A program made the translations under genes and the position numbers. From NCBI GenBank assembly GCA_900319505.1, contig ONOV01000146.1, positions 1 through 5,754 of the forward strand: a stretch of DNA of 5,754 nucleotides, read 5' to 3'. Under the pieces are notes generated by a model, which saw only the letters and a list, made by a program, of their open reading frames with translations, was not told the DNA's origin and searched no databases. Of the stretch, positions 1-5,754 are shown one piece after another (the first letter of the stretch is position 1; every line of letters begins with the position of its first letter). This DNA is from an uncultured Erysipelotrichaceae bacterium. GTDB lineage: Bacteria; Bacillota_I; Bacilli_A; Erysipelotrichales; Erysipelotrichaceae.

Positions 1-128
1 GGCATATGGAATTTTTCAATGAAGTGGGGATCCATCTTCAATCCGACAATGCCGGGAAATGAACCGCCCCTTCCCATCTTCTTCAGGATGGATTCCGTCA
101 GTTTGACAATACCTAATCTGAGATCCAT
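1..128 (-). CDS. murT: MurT-like lipid II isoglutaminyl synthase subunit, N-terminal fragment (runs off left edge)
   Basis: Only the first 42 codons are present; the frame stays open to the window edge. The product begins MDLRLGIVKLTESILKK and continues with a GRGGSFPG segment followed by a lysine/aspartate-rich helix. This resembles the N-terminus of MurT proteins, where a basic helix and an RG-x-x-LPG-x-x-A motif precede the Mur-ligase ATP-binding domain. In the family, MurT works with the glutaminase GatD to amidate the D-glutamate of lipid II in the cytoplasm. The ATG at 126-128 lies four bases after the yhaM stop codon and is preceded by AAGGAG inside the end of yhaM, so the two genes are probably translationally coupled. 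The ATP-binding and catalytic motifs lie outside the window, so the call rests on the short N-terminal resemblance; another Mur-ligase-like protein is possible. A gatD gene would be expected further left. Confidence 0.68.
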   Translation of the reverse strand, partial: MDLRLGIVKLTESILKKMGRGGSFPGIVGLKMDPHFIEKFHM

Positions 129-132
129 AGGC

Positions 133-1083
133 TTATTTCTCCTTGGCATTGAACTTGGGCTTGTAGAACTGCCGGTTCTCCATGGCAAACTGACGGGAAC
201 TCCATTCACCCGGACGGATGCCGTCCAGTACCTGTTTTAAAGTATTCATACGAGCATCCAGGTTGTCGATGGTCGCCAGCACTTCTGCTTCCTGGGTGCT
301 TGGCAGAACCGGAGAACCATATTCATAGTGGCCGTGATGAGAAAGAATCATATGATGCAGAAGAGCTGTCTCTTCTCTGTCTTCCAGGTGCTTTTCCGCT
401 GCCACTTCAGAAAGAATGCCGTTGCCGATGGAAATATGACCTTCGAGCTTTCCCTCCAGCGTATATTCCGTAGTGACCGGACCGCTCATTTCAACCGTCT
501 TGCCGACATCATGCACAAGTGCACCGGCAATCAGAAGATCCCGGTCCAGCTGAGGATAGTGGTCGCATACGGCTTCACACATCTCCGCCATGGAAAGACT
601 GTGCTCTGACAGACCGCCCATGAAGTTATGATGGATCTTGGAAGCTGCCGGATAATCAAAATACTTATCCTTGACCTTGTCGATCATACCGATGACCAGT
701 GTCTGCAATACCGGATTTTTGATCTTATGGATATAGTCTCTGACTTCCTGCCTGCGGTCTGCTTCACTGCGGGCACTGGCCGTCACAAACCGGCTCATAT
801 CCACAGCACTCTGATCCAGCGGTTCAATCTTTGTAATTCTTAACTGCAGCACATTTTTATATAAGAGAACATCAAAGGAAAACTCAGCCACTCTGCCCGG
901 TACGGCAGTTCTGACATCCTTGTCTTTGACATCCCAGAATTTGCCGTCAATCTGTCCGCTTTCATCAGCCAGTACAAGCGAAAGATACGGTGCTCCCTTA
1001 TTTGTTGTCCCGTTGACACAGTCCTTGATCAGTAAGGGCATACTCAGACGGTCATGTTCTTTCAGTTCTTTAATTCTCGTCAT
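133..1083 (-). CDS. yhaM: YhaM/Cbf1-type 3'-5' exoribonuclease (OB fold + HD domain)
   Basis: The 316-residue product matches the usual length of YhaM (about 314 residues in Bacillus subtilis). Residues about 10-90 form an OB-fold-like nucleic-acid-binding domain, including a LADESGQIDGKFWD segment. Residues about 145-285 form an HD metal-dependent phosphohydrolase domain: H161 in SEHSLSM, the HD pair H191-D192 in ALVHDVGK, histidines 243-244 and 249-250, and D273 in ATIDNLDARM. The family degrades RNA, and single-stranded DNA in some studies, from the 3' end in the cytoplasm; Cbf1 was first described as a plasmid-replication-enhancer-binding factor. I chose the ATG at 1081-1083 because GGAG lies seven bases before it and the protein then starts MTRIKELKEHDR. 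An in-frame ATG at 1099-1101 would add only MNWSGK and leaves the GGAG inside the gene. The start overlaps the end of the glycosyltransferase-RecX gene by 14 bases. Confidence 0.93.
   Translation of the reverse strand: MTRIKELKEHDRLSMPLLIKDCVNGTTNKGAPYLSLVLADESGQIDGKFWDVKDKDVRTAVPGRVAEFSFDVLLYKNVLQLRITKIEPLDQSAVDMSRFVTASARSEADRRQEVRDYIHKIKNPVLQTLVIGMIDKVKDKYFDYPAASKIHHNFMGGLSEHSLSMAEMCEAVCDHYPQLDRDLLIAGALVHDVGKTVEMSGPVTTEYTLEGKLEGHISIGNGILSEVAAEKHLEDREETALLHHMILSHHGHYEYGSPVLPSTQEAEVLATIDNLDARMNTLKQVLDGIRPGEWSSRQFAMENRQFYKPKFNAKEK
139..144 (-). promoter_or_regulatory. Ribosome binding site for the murT-like gene
   Basis: On the minus strand this reads AAGGAG, ten bases before the ATG at 126-128. 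It lies within the last codons of yhaM, which supports coupled translation and fixes the start of the truncated gene. Confidence 0.65.
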
Positions 1084-3070
1084 TTTCCCACTCCAGTTCA
1101 TCTACTACGGCATATATATCATCCGTATCATAGCCCTGGGAGACACAGTAGCGGAACACATGGTTGCGCAGCTCTGTCCCCTGGTATTTCTTCTCATATC
1201 TGTGCTTTGCCTTCTGTGCGCACTTCTTCAGATTCTCAAGCTCTCTGCCCTCAGCCTTGACAAGCGACAGTTCCTCCACTGCCTTACGGGCTGTATCCAG
1301 ACTGTAGCCCCGCTGTACAAGCTTCTGTTCAATCCCGTACTTCATCCTGCGCACCGAATCATTCTTATGGCTGTTCATGCATTTGCGGACATATGTTTCA
1401 GCCTCATCCAGCGTCGTATCCGGCAGGGTATCCAGCTTTTCATGAATCATCTCAGCCGGCAGGCCTTTCTTCATCAGTGATCTGACAATCCGCTCCGGCC
1501 CGTACAGAGACGCTTTCAAAGAACGTACTGCCTCCGCACAATAGCGTTCATCATTGATATAGCCGAGATTTTCCAGCTTATCGACAATGCGGTTGATCAT
1601 GGCAATATCACAGTCTGTTTCCCTGGTCAGCCAGTCATAGATTTCCTTGCGTGTTCTGTCCTTGATGGAAATCCTGACAAGACACCCCTGATAAGCCCTT
1701 ACCCCGTTTTCTTTCTCCTTGAAACGGGCAAATGTATCATTTGATATCTTGCCGCCTTTGCGCAGACCTGCATCCGCATAATCATCCAGCGTGACAAGCA
1801 GTCTTTCCTCTTCATCATGATCATTTTCCAGATACAGCTGTACAAAAGAATCTTTTACCTGAATATCATCAATTGTCCATGTATTGTCGTATTCCATCTT
1901 GGCCTTCTCATATACCTGCAGTACCGCTTTGGCAAATGCCTTTGAATTGTACGGTTCAGCCTGCTTCACACAGTTTTCTCTGATCTCTTTTTTTCTGTCT
2001 TCACTTAAGGCCATATAGGCTTTGAGATGTGTGATGAAGTCTGCAGAGTCTTTACAGAAAAATCCGGTCTTGCCCGCAGCGACAAGAGAGGAAAGCACTT
2101 CATCATATCGCGTAAACAGCGGCAGACCGCTGGCCAGTGCTTCAATGAAGGTCATACCCTGGGTTTCAGATAGGGAAGCTGAGACAAAAACATCGGCCGC
2201 ACGATAATAGTCCGGCACTTCTTCCTTGGGCTTGGCACCGGCAAAGACGATGTTCTCTTCCTGACCAAGCTCTTTGACAAGCTTTTCGTATTCTTCCTGC
2301 TGCGGACCGGATCCGACTAATAACAGCCGGCACGGCACTCCTGCCGCATTGGCATCGGCAGCCCAGTGAATGATGACATCCACCGACTTTTCTTCTGCCA
2401 GCCGCCCGATGGAAATCAGCACAAGATCATCCGCTTTGAAGCCGCAGGCTTCACGGATCCTGGCTGTTTTAGTCTGATCTTCTTCTGCGGGATTGAATCC
2501 TTCCAGTTCAAGACCTGTTGGAATGACTGAAATATCCCGGCGGATATGATAGCCCAAGAGCATGTTTTTTGTCTTCACACTCGGGGCAATGACCGCATTG
2601 GCCCGGTTGCCGTAGTCACGGGACAGTCTTGCGATGATTTTGCGGGCAGCAGTATCAATGGTTGCGGAATTAATGAAGTTGATATAGTGCGTATAGTCTT
2701 CATACGTCGTGTGATACGTACAGACAATCGGCAGATCCAGCTGCGCGGCACAGATATGGGCAAAGATACCGACGCCGAACTCTGTCTGGCAGTGGATGAT
2801 ATCCAGATTCAGGTTTTTAATCTCCTGCAGGGCCTTGAAATGAAAAGGCGACGTCAGCACATAGCCATAAAGGAAACGCAGTTCTGTTCCCTTGAAGCGC
2901 AGTGTCTTCCCGTCCTCTTCCCAGTGTGAATCAACACCTCCCTTGGCATTGACAGTGATGACATAGACATCATGACCGAGTTCAGTCAGAGCATTCTTTA
3001 ATAAATATGTACTATTGGCAACGCCGTTGATCTCCGGCGGATAGGTGTCCGTAAATAGTCCGATACGCAT
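1070..3070 (-). CDS. Fusion protein: GT4 glycosyltransferase (monoglucosyl-diacylglycerol synthase-like) joined to RecX
   Basis: The 666-residue product has two parts. Residues 1-390 are a complete GT-B family 4 glycosyltransferase: an N-terminal PPEINGVANS loop (11-20), HCQTEFG at 93-99, YHTTYEDYTHYI at 119-130 (typical of enzymes making alpha-glucosyl-diacylglycerol from UDP-glucose at the membrane), donor-binding R223 and K228, and the EX7E pair E302/E310. Residues about 400-660 look like a whole RecX: a beta-rich start (LVTLDD...LRKGGKIS, 425-443), then three-helix modules with GYINDERY (503-510), YGPERIVRSLMKKGL (523-537), LVQRGY (584-589) and a last module ending near 659. RecX modulates RecA filaments. 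The frame is continuous with no stop or obvious frameshift at the junction. The start ATG has AGGAGG five bases upstream and follows the membrane-protein gene by 12 bases. The sugar and acceptor are inferred from family resemblance. Automatic pipelines may label it by only one half. Confidence 0.9.
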   Translation of the reverse strand: MRIGLFTDTYPPEINGVANSTYLLKNALTELGHDVYVITVNAKGGVDSHWEEDGKTLRFKGTELRFLYGYVLTSPFHFKALQEIKNLNLDIIHCQTEFGVGIFAHICAAQLDLPIVCTYHTTYEDYTHYINFINSATIDTAARKIIARLSRDYGNRANAVIAPSVKTKNMLLGYHIRRDISVIPTGLELEGFNPAEEDQTKTARIREACGFKADDLVLISIGRLAEEKSVDVIIHWAADANAAGVPCRLLLVGSGPQQEEYEKLVKELGQEENIVFAGAKPKEEVPDYYRAADVFVSASLSETQGMTFIEALASGLPLFTRYDEVLSSLVAAGKTGFFCKDSADFITHLKAYMALSEDRKKEIRENCVKQAEPYNSKAFAKAVLQVYEKAKMEYDNTWTIDDIQVKDSFVQLYLENDHDEEERLLVTLDDYADAGLRKGGKISNDTFARFKEKENGVRAYQGCLVRISIKDRTRKEIYDWLTRETDCDIAMINRIVDKLENLGYINDERYCAEAVRSLKASLYGPERIVRSLMKKGLPAEMIHEKLDTLPDTTLDEAETYVRKCMNSHKNDSVRRMKYGIEQKLVQRGYSLDTARKAVEELSLVKAEGRELENLKKCAQKAKHRYEKKYQGTELRNHVFRYCVSQGYDTDDIYAVVDELEWENDEN
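1091..1094 (-). promoter_or_regulatory. Ribosome binding site deciding the yhaM start
   Basis: GGAG on the minus strand, seven bases before the ATG at 1081-1083. It lies inside the last codons of the upstream fusion gene. It favours the second in-frame ATG over the one at 1099-1101. Confidence 0.6.
1895..1908 (-). promoter_or_regulatory. Candidate internal translation start for a free RecX
   Basis: At the boundary of the two domains the minus strand has AGAAGG (1903-1908), five bases, then an ATG (1895-1897) encoding Met392 of the fusion. Initiation here would give a 275-residue protein starting MEYDNTWTIDD, close to the usual size of Firmicute RecX (about 264 in B. subtilis). Such a motif can occur by chance in a lysine/glutamate-rich coding region, so this is only a candidate. 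Confidence 0.3.
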
Positions 3071-3075
3071 GCATG

Positions 3076-3081
3076 CCTCCT
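3076..3081 (-). promoter_or_regulatory. Strong ribosome binding site for the glycosyltransferase-RecX gene
   Basis: A full-consensus AGGAGG on the minus strand lies five bases before the ATG at 3068-3070 and directly after the stop codon of the membrane-protein gene (3083-3085), so the two genes are likely co-translated. Confidence 0.8.
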
Positions 3082-3082
3082 G

Positions 3083-4195
3083 CTATTCGTGTTCTATTGT
3101 AGCATGCTCACTGCTTTCTTTCTTATCTGATTGTGCCGGCATGGCCAGCATATTGTCATAGGAGATCTCAGGACGGGTCTTGGCATAGATGTACACACCT
3201 GCCCCGACAATGGTCTGGAAGTAGTAGGTCAGAATACGCCATACCAGCATGATGGAGGTTGCCTGAATACGGCCGAAGAGTGTGGAAAACATCAGGATGA
3301 AGGTTGCTTCAGTGCCGCCGCTTGAGCCCGGCAGGGGCAGAAAGGCATTGACCATGGCCACAAAGGAAGCCAGGGCAACGCAGTCAATATACATGCCTGC
3401 CGTAACTTTGACGTGCAGTGCAATCGCCGCAAGATACGCCACGCTGTAGTAAATGACAAGCCTGAGCAGATCACTTAAAGCAATCAGCAGAATCGTCTTT
3501 CTATGTGCTCTTAATATGTCAATCTCCTGATCAAACCGTTCCAGCTGCCCGTCAATGCTGGCCTTGGTCTTTTCCTTGTTCTTGATGAGATGAAGCTTAC
3601 AGCCGATGTTGAGGCCGCTTGTTGTCAGCCAGCGGTAGAACTTCGGATGCGTGGCCAGCGCCCATAACAGGAAAATAACAGCTGAATTGATCATGAAGCC
3701 GAAAATGACAATGATGAAAAACTGGGAATATTTAGCATAGAAATAAGGAAAACGCAGAATCAAGAGAAGCAGGACAAAAAGACTCATCGTTGTCTGATAG
3801 ATGATGAAATCAAGCCATAACACACCGATGGCATCGGATGTCGGCACACCCTGTCTTCGGAAAATATAGACCTGGGCAAACTGACCGCCCGAAGCACTTG
3901 GCGTAATGTTGTTGAATAAGCCTGCCGTATAGGCATTGATAAAGCCCTGGCCGTCTGTATAATGCGGCACGGAAAGCCGGCACTCCTTCGCCAGCCCCCA
4001 GCCATGAATCCATCTCTCCAGCACCATGCATGCAGCAATCACACCAAGCATGAGCCAGTTGGCATGGCGAATAATAGAAAGTATTTCAGCACCGTCATTG
4101 CGTAATGAAAGCCACAGGACAAGAAGCGTCAGTCCTACGACTAACAGAACATTAAAAACAGGATTGTGGATGATTTTTTTCAGCTTTGCTTTCAT
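3083..4195 (-). CDS. Integral membrane protein of the LPG-synthase-TM / flippase-like family (YbhN/UPF0104 type)
   Basis: The 370-residue product is strongly hydrophobic, with about eight likely membrane segments: roughly 13-31, 44-60, 120-147, 158-182, 233-258, 266-287, 296-312 and 316-338. Two conserved polar motifs typical of the family are present: NNITPSASGGQFAQVY (95-110) and LPLPGSSGGTEATF (286-299). A charged cytoplasmic-looking loop (about 200-232) separates the two halves, and the protein ends in a hydrophilic tail (SDKKESSEHATIEHE). The family is related to the membrane half of MprF, which carries lysyl-phosphatidylglycerol across the membrane; the soluble synthase domain of MprF is absent. 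Because it sits between two diacylglycerol-glycosyltransferase-type genes, a role in glycolipid translocation or supply is a reasonable inference, but the substrate cannot be read from the sequence. No other usual start codon (ATG, GTG or TTG) occurs between the upstream in-frame stop and the ATG at 4193-4195. Confidence 0.87.
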   Translation of the reverse strand: MKAKLKKIIHNPVFNVLLVVGLTLLVLWLSLRNDGAEILSIIRHANWLMLGVIAACMVLERWIHGWGLAKECRLSVPHYTDGQGFINAYTAGLFNNITPSASGGQFAQVYIFRRQGVPTSDAIGVLWLDFIIYQTTMSLFVLLLLILRFPYFYAKYSQFFIIVIFGFMINSAVIFLLWALATHPKFYRWLTTSGLNIGCKLHLIKNKEKTKASIDGQLERFDQEIDILRAHRKTILLIALSDLLRLVIYYSVAYLAAIALHVKVTAGMYIDCVALASFVAMVNAFLPLPGSSGGTEATFILMFSTLFGRIQATSIMLVWRILTYYFQTIVGAGVYIYAKTRPEISYDNMLAMPAQSDKKESSEHATIEHE

Positions 4196-4202
4196 ACAAG
4201 TG

Positions 4203-4232
4203 ATTATATCCTCTTCAAATCCTGCTGTTCAA
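4203..4232 (-). promoter_or_regulatory. Putative promoter for the membrane-protein gene, possibly giving a leaderless mRNA
   Basis: The minus strand has TTGAAC (4227-4232), an 18-base spacer, and a perfect TATAAT (4203-4208). The TATAAT ends only seven bases before the ATG at 4193-4195, so transcription would start at or next to the start codon. It lies in the 62-base gap after the upstream glycosyltransferase gene. It could allow the membrane protein, fusion gene, yhaM and murT to be expressed separately from the first gene. Confidence 0.5.
4209..4216 (-). promoter_or_regulatory. Weak, distant ribosome-binding-like sequence before the membrane-protein gene
   Basis: GAAGAGGA on the minus strand is the only purine-rich candidate upstream of the ATG at 4193-4195, but 13 bases separate it from the start, more than for the other genes here (5 to 10). 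It would be present only in transcripts reading through from the upstream gene, since the nearby TATAAT would start transcription after it. Confidence 0.35.
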
Positions 4233-4257
4233 TGCACATGCAATTGTTCACACAATA

Positions 4258-5262
4258 TTAATAATTTTTAAGAACTGATGAATAGATTTCTTTCAATTGA
4301 CGGCCGATCGCGGGCAATGATCTTTCCCTGGCTGTTTCATAGCCGGCTTCGGTCAGATCCGGCAGCTTCTTCTCAACTACGCCCTGGATCAGACTCACAA
4401 AGTCCGTATTGCTTTCCCCCATATAGCAGTTGCGGCCGCTCTTCAGCCAGGGATCATATGCCCCTATATTTCTTACGACCATCGGACAGCGGGCTGCCAA
4501 TGCTTCCAATACCACAATGCCTTCTGTTTCCTCATAGCTTGGAAAGAAGAAGCATTGGGCACTGCTGTAGGCCCCTTCGATGATCGGTCCTTTGACATAA
4601 CCCGGAAAGATACAGTTCTCCGGGGCATGGTCAATGGCATCAAGGATTTCATGGGGTACCACAATATGGGTCAGATCACCGAACCAGATGAATTTGTACT
4701 GCGGCAGACGTCTGGCCACTTCAATGAAATCCAGTAAACCCTTGCGCTTGAACAGAAGCCCTACCCCCATGATCACCTGGTCATCATCTTTGAGGGAGAA
4801 ATAGCGGCGGAATGCTTTGATCTTTTCGTAATCAGGCCTGTAGCGTTCCAGATCAATACCGTTGGAAACCGGATAAATCGGCAGGGTTATGCCATAGCTC
4901 TGCAGCAGTTTCTTTGAATACGGGGTTGGTGTAATAATGGCATCTGCCTTGTTATACAGGGATACAAGTCTTGTTTTATAGATCGGGGCAATCTGATTGG
5001 ACAGAATAAAGGAATTGCGGAAGTCCTCTTCCGTACTGTGGGCATGATAGATCACCGGCCTGTTTTTACTGTGGGCGGAATGAATCACCGCCTCACTGTT
5101 GGCTGAATAGGTATTGATATGAAGAATGTCATAATCATCAAACGGATCATCCGTCCATTCAATCCCCTGGCTTTCCAGAGCCCTTTTCTGATGTTCACAG
5201 GCCCTTCCGATCCCGGATATCTTGATTAGATCTTCCCCTTCAAAATAAAGCAGTACTTTCAT
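4258..5262 (-). CDS. GT4 glycosyltransferase, CpoA / diglycosyl-diacylglycerol synthase type
   Basis: The 334-residue product is a full-length GT-B family 4 enzyme. It resembles streptococcal CpoA and Acholeplasma diglucosyl-diacylglycerol synthase (about 330-340 residues) along its length: MKVLLYFEGE at the start, SGIGRACEHQKRAL (16-29), DYDILHINTY (43-52), HAHSTEEDFRNSF (73-85), DAIITPTPYSKKLL (107-120), VSNGIDLERY (132-141), donor-contacting K172 and K174, FPGYVKGPI (219-227), and the EX7E pair E245/E253 in EETEGIVVLEA. These enzymes add a second hexose to monoglucosyl-diacylglycerol on the inner face of the membrane. Whether the donor is UDP-glucose or UDP-galactose cannot be decided here. 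The ATG at 5260-5262 has AGGAG nine bases upstream. It is the first gene after the nifJ terminator. The fusion gene downstream would supply its acceptor, which supports a shared glycolipid pathway. Confidence 0.9.
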   Translation of the reverse strand: MKVLLYFEGEDLIKISGIGRACEHQKRALESQGIEWTDDPFDDYDILHINTYSANSEAVIHSAHSKNRPVIYHAHSTEEDFRNSFILSNQIAPIYKTRLVSLYNKADAIITPTPYSKKLLQSYGITLPIYPVSNGIDLERYRPDYEKIKAFRRYFSLKDDDQVIMGVGLLFKRKGLLDFIEVARRLPQYKFIWFGDLTHIVVPHEILDAIDHAPENCIFPGYVKGPIIEGAYSSAQCFFFPSYEETEGIVVLEALAARCPMVVRNIGAYDPWLKSGRNCYMGESNTDFVSLIQGVVEKKLPDLTEAGYETARERSLPAIGRQLKEIYSSVLKNY

Positions 5263-5271
5263 TTATGCATA

Positions 5272-5276
5272 CTCCT
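5272..5276 (-). promoter_or_regulatory. Ribosome binding site of the CpoA-type glycosyltransferase gene
   Basis: AGGAG on the minus strand, nine bases before the ATG at 5260-5262; it fixes this start. Confidence 0.65.
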
Positions 5277-5283
5277 GTTAAAC

Positions 5284-5289
5284 ATTATA
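5284..5289 (-). promoter_or_regulatory. Putative -10 box of the glycolipid gene cluster
   Basis: A perfect TATAAT on the minus strand lies between the nifJ terminator and the ribosome binding site of the first glycosyltransferase gene. No convincing -35 hexamer is present 16-18 bases upstream, where the T-tract of the terminator falls. The position makes a promoter plausible. Confidence 0.4.
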
Positions 5290-5300
5290 ACGCCATAACC

Positions 5301-5335
5301 AAAAAAAAACTGCTGTGCATCACACACAGCAGTTT
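5301..5335 (-). terminator. Rho-independent terminator of the nifJ-type gene
   Basis: Read on the minus strand, AAACTGCTGTG (5325-5335) pairs perfectly over 11 bases with CACAGCAGTTT (5307-5317) around a 7-base loop, and the hairpin runs into nine consecutive T (5301-5309; the innermost three also pair). It begins 18 bases after the nifJ stop codon. In the plus direction the hairpin is followed only by TTTGG, so it looks one-directional. Confidence 0.92.
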
Positions 5336-5353
5336 GGATGAAACTTTAAGAAA

Positions 5354-5754
5354 TTACTTCTGGTCGTTGACCTTGGTAACCAGCTTGCTGTAACGCTTCT
5401 GTGCATCAGACAGAGTCTTGGCAAAGGCAGCTTCAGCAGCTTCAGCACCTCTGATCTTCGGTAAGTTGAAGTAACGGGCTTCGTTCATCAGGAAGTCATG
5501 GAACTTGCTCCAGTCAGGCTCCTTGGAGTCGATGGTAAGAGGCTGTTCCTTTCTCGGATCGTAGCGATACAGAGCAACATAACCGCAGTTGACAGCGTTC
5601 TTCTGGATCTGCGGAGCGTGGCCTAAGCCGCCCTTGATACCCTGTTCTGCGCACGGGCAGTAAGCGATGATGATGGAAGGTCCGTCATAGGATTCAGCTT
5701 CCTTGAATGCCTTGATGGTCTGCATCTGGTTGGCACCCATAGCAACGGAAGCGA
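5354..5754 (-). CDS. nifJ: Pyruvate:ferredoxin (flavodoxin) oxidoreductase, C-terminal fragment (runs off right edge)
   Basis: The last 132 codons of a large gene; full-length enzymes of this type have about 1,170-1,230 residues. The visible part starts ASVAMGANQMQTIKAFKEA, then YDGPSIIIAYCPCAEQGIKGG, CGYVALYRYDP, and a tail with PDWSKFHDFLMNEARYF. This is the end of the thiamine-diphosphate-binding domain and the C-terminal segment of single-chain PFOR. The cysteine in the YCPCAEQG loop probably corresponds to the family's isolated ligand of the proximal [4Fe-4S] cluster. The enzyme oxidises pyruvate to acetyl-CoA and CO2 and passes electrons to ferredoxin or flavodoxin, which indicates an anaerobic metabolism. 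The gene ends in a TAA at 5354-5356 followed by a strong terminator, so it is a separate transcription unit from the glycolipid genes. Confidence 0.95.
   Translation of the reverse strand, partial: ASVAMGANQMQTIKAFKEAESYDGPSIIIAYCPCAEQGIKGGLGHAPQIQKNAVNCGYVALYRYDPRKEQPLTIDSKEPDWSKFHDFLMNEARYFNLPKIRGAEAAEAAFAKTLSDAQKRYSKLVTKVNDQK

Noticed and set aside
1084..1101. Upstream in-frame ATG of yhaM (six extra residues)
   Set aside because: The GGAG at 1091-1094 would lie inside the gene, and the usual family length fits the second ATG better.
920..1480. Plus-strand open frame of 186 codons
   Set aside because: It lies wholly antisense to yhaM and the RecX part of the fusion, both with clear domain motifs. 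Its product is low in recognisable motifs and no ribosome binding site was evident.
2546..2929. Plus-strand open frame of 127 codons
   Set aside because: It is antisense to the N-terminal domain of the glycosyltransferase, whose conserved motifs show the minus frame is the real one.
3067..3076. Alternating palindrome GCATGCATGC at the start of the fusion gene
   Set aside because: It is the spacer between the AGGAGG and the start ATG plus the first bases of the gene. It is short, single-copy here, and needs no separate explanation.
4244..4255. Small hairpin TTGT-TCAC-ACAA after the CpoA-type gene
   Set aside because: A four-base stem without a following T-tract is too weak to be called a terminator.
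4026..4271. Plus-strand open frame covering the gap between the two envelope genes
   Set aside because: It is mostly antisense to the membrane-protein gene, and its product resembles no protein I recognise. The gap is better explained by promoter elements on the minus strand.
5430..5450. Repeated gcttcagca units near the end of nifJ
   Set aside because: They encode a short alanine/glutamate run (AEAAEAAFA) in the C-terminal helix of the enzyme; this is a coding bias and not a separate repeat element.

Overview
The window (5754 bases, roughly mid-range G+C) carries six genes, all read from the minus strand and packed tightly, two of them cut by the window edges. AGGAGG-type ribosome binding sites, TATAAT -10 boxes, a YhaM-type nuclease, a MurT-like Mur ligase and a NifJ-type pyruvate oxidoreductase point to an anaerobic, low-to-medium G+C Firmicute. 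A gut Erysipelotrichaceae-type bacterium is my best guess, but this is inferred and not demonstrated.

In the direction of transcription (high to low coordinates): the 3' end of a pyruvate:ferredoxin (flavodoxin) oxidoreductase gene (5354 to the right edge) closes with a strong intrinsic terminator at 5301-5335. A new unit then begins with a GT4 glycosyltransferase of the CpoA/diglycosyl-diacylglycerol synthase type (4258-5262). Next is a polytopic membrane protein of the lysylphosphatidylglycerol-synthase-TM/flippase-like family (3083-4195), which has its own promoter-like sequence directly against its start codon. It is followed by a 666-residue protein (1070-3070) that joins a monoglucosyl-diacylglycerol-synthase-like GT4 enzyme to a complete RecX recombination regulator in one reading frame. 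Its end overlaps the start of a YhaM/Cbf1-type 3'-5' exoribonuclease (133-1083). Four bases after that begins a MurT-like gene running off the left edge.

The first three genes of the unit form a coherent glycolipid module. One enzyme would put the first sugar on diacylglycerol, the other would add the second, and the membrane protein between them is a candidate for moving or handling the glycolipid; such glycolipids commonly anchor lipoteichoic acid. The next two functions (RecX, YhaM) concern DNA and RNA, and the last (MurT) is peptidoglycan amidation, so the cluster mixes envelope and nucleic-acid functions.

The most notable point is the glycosyltransferase-RecX fusion, with a plausible internal ribosome binding site and ATG at the domain boundary. 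No mobile elements, CRISPR arrays, rRNA or tRNA genes were seen, and there is no gene-free stretch above 100 bases.
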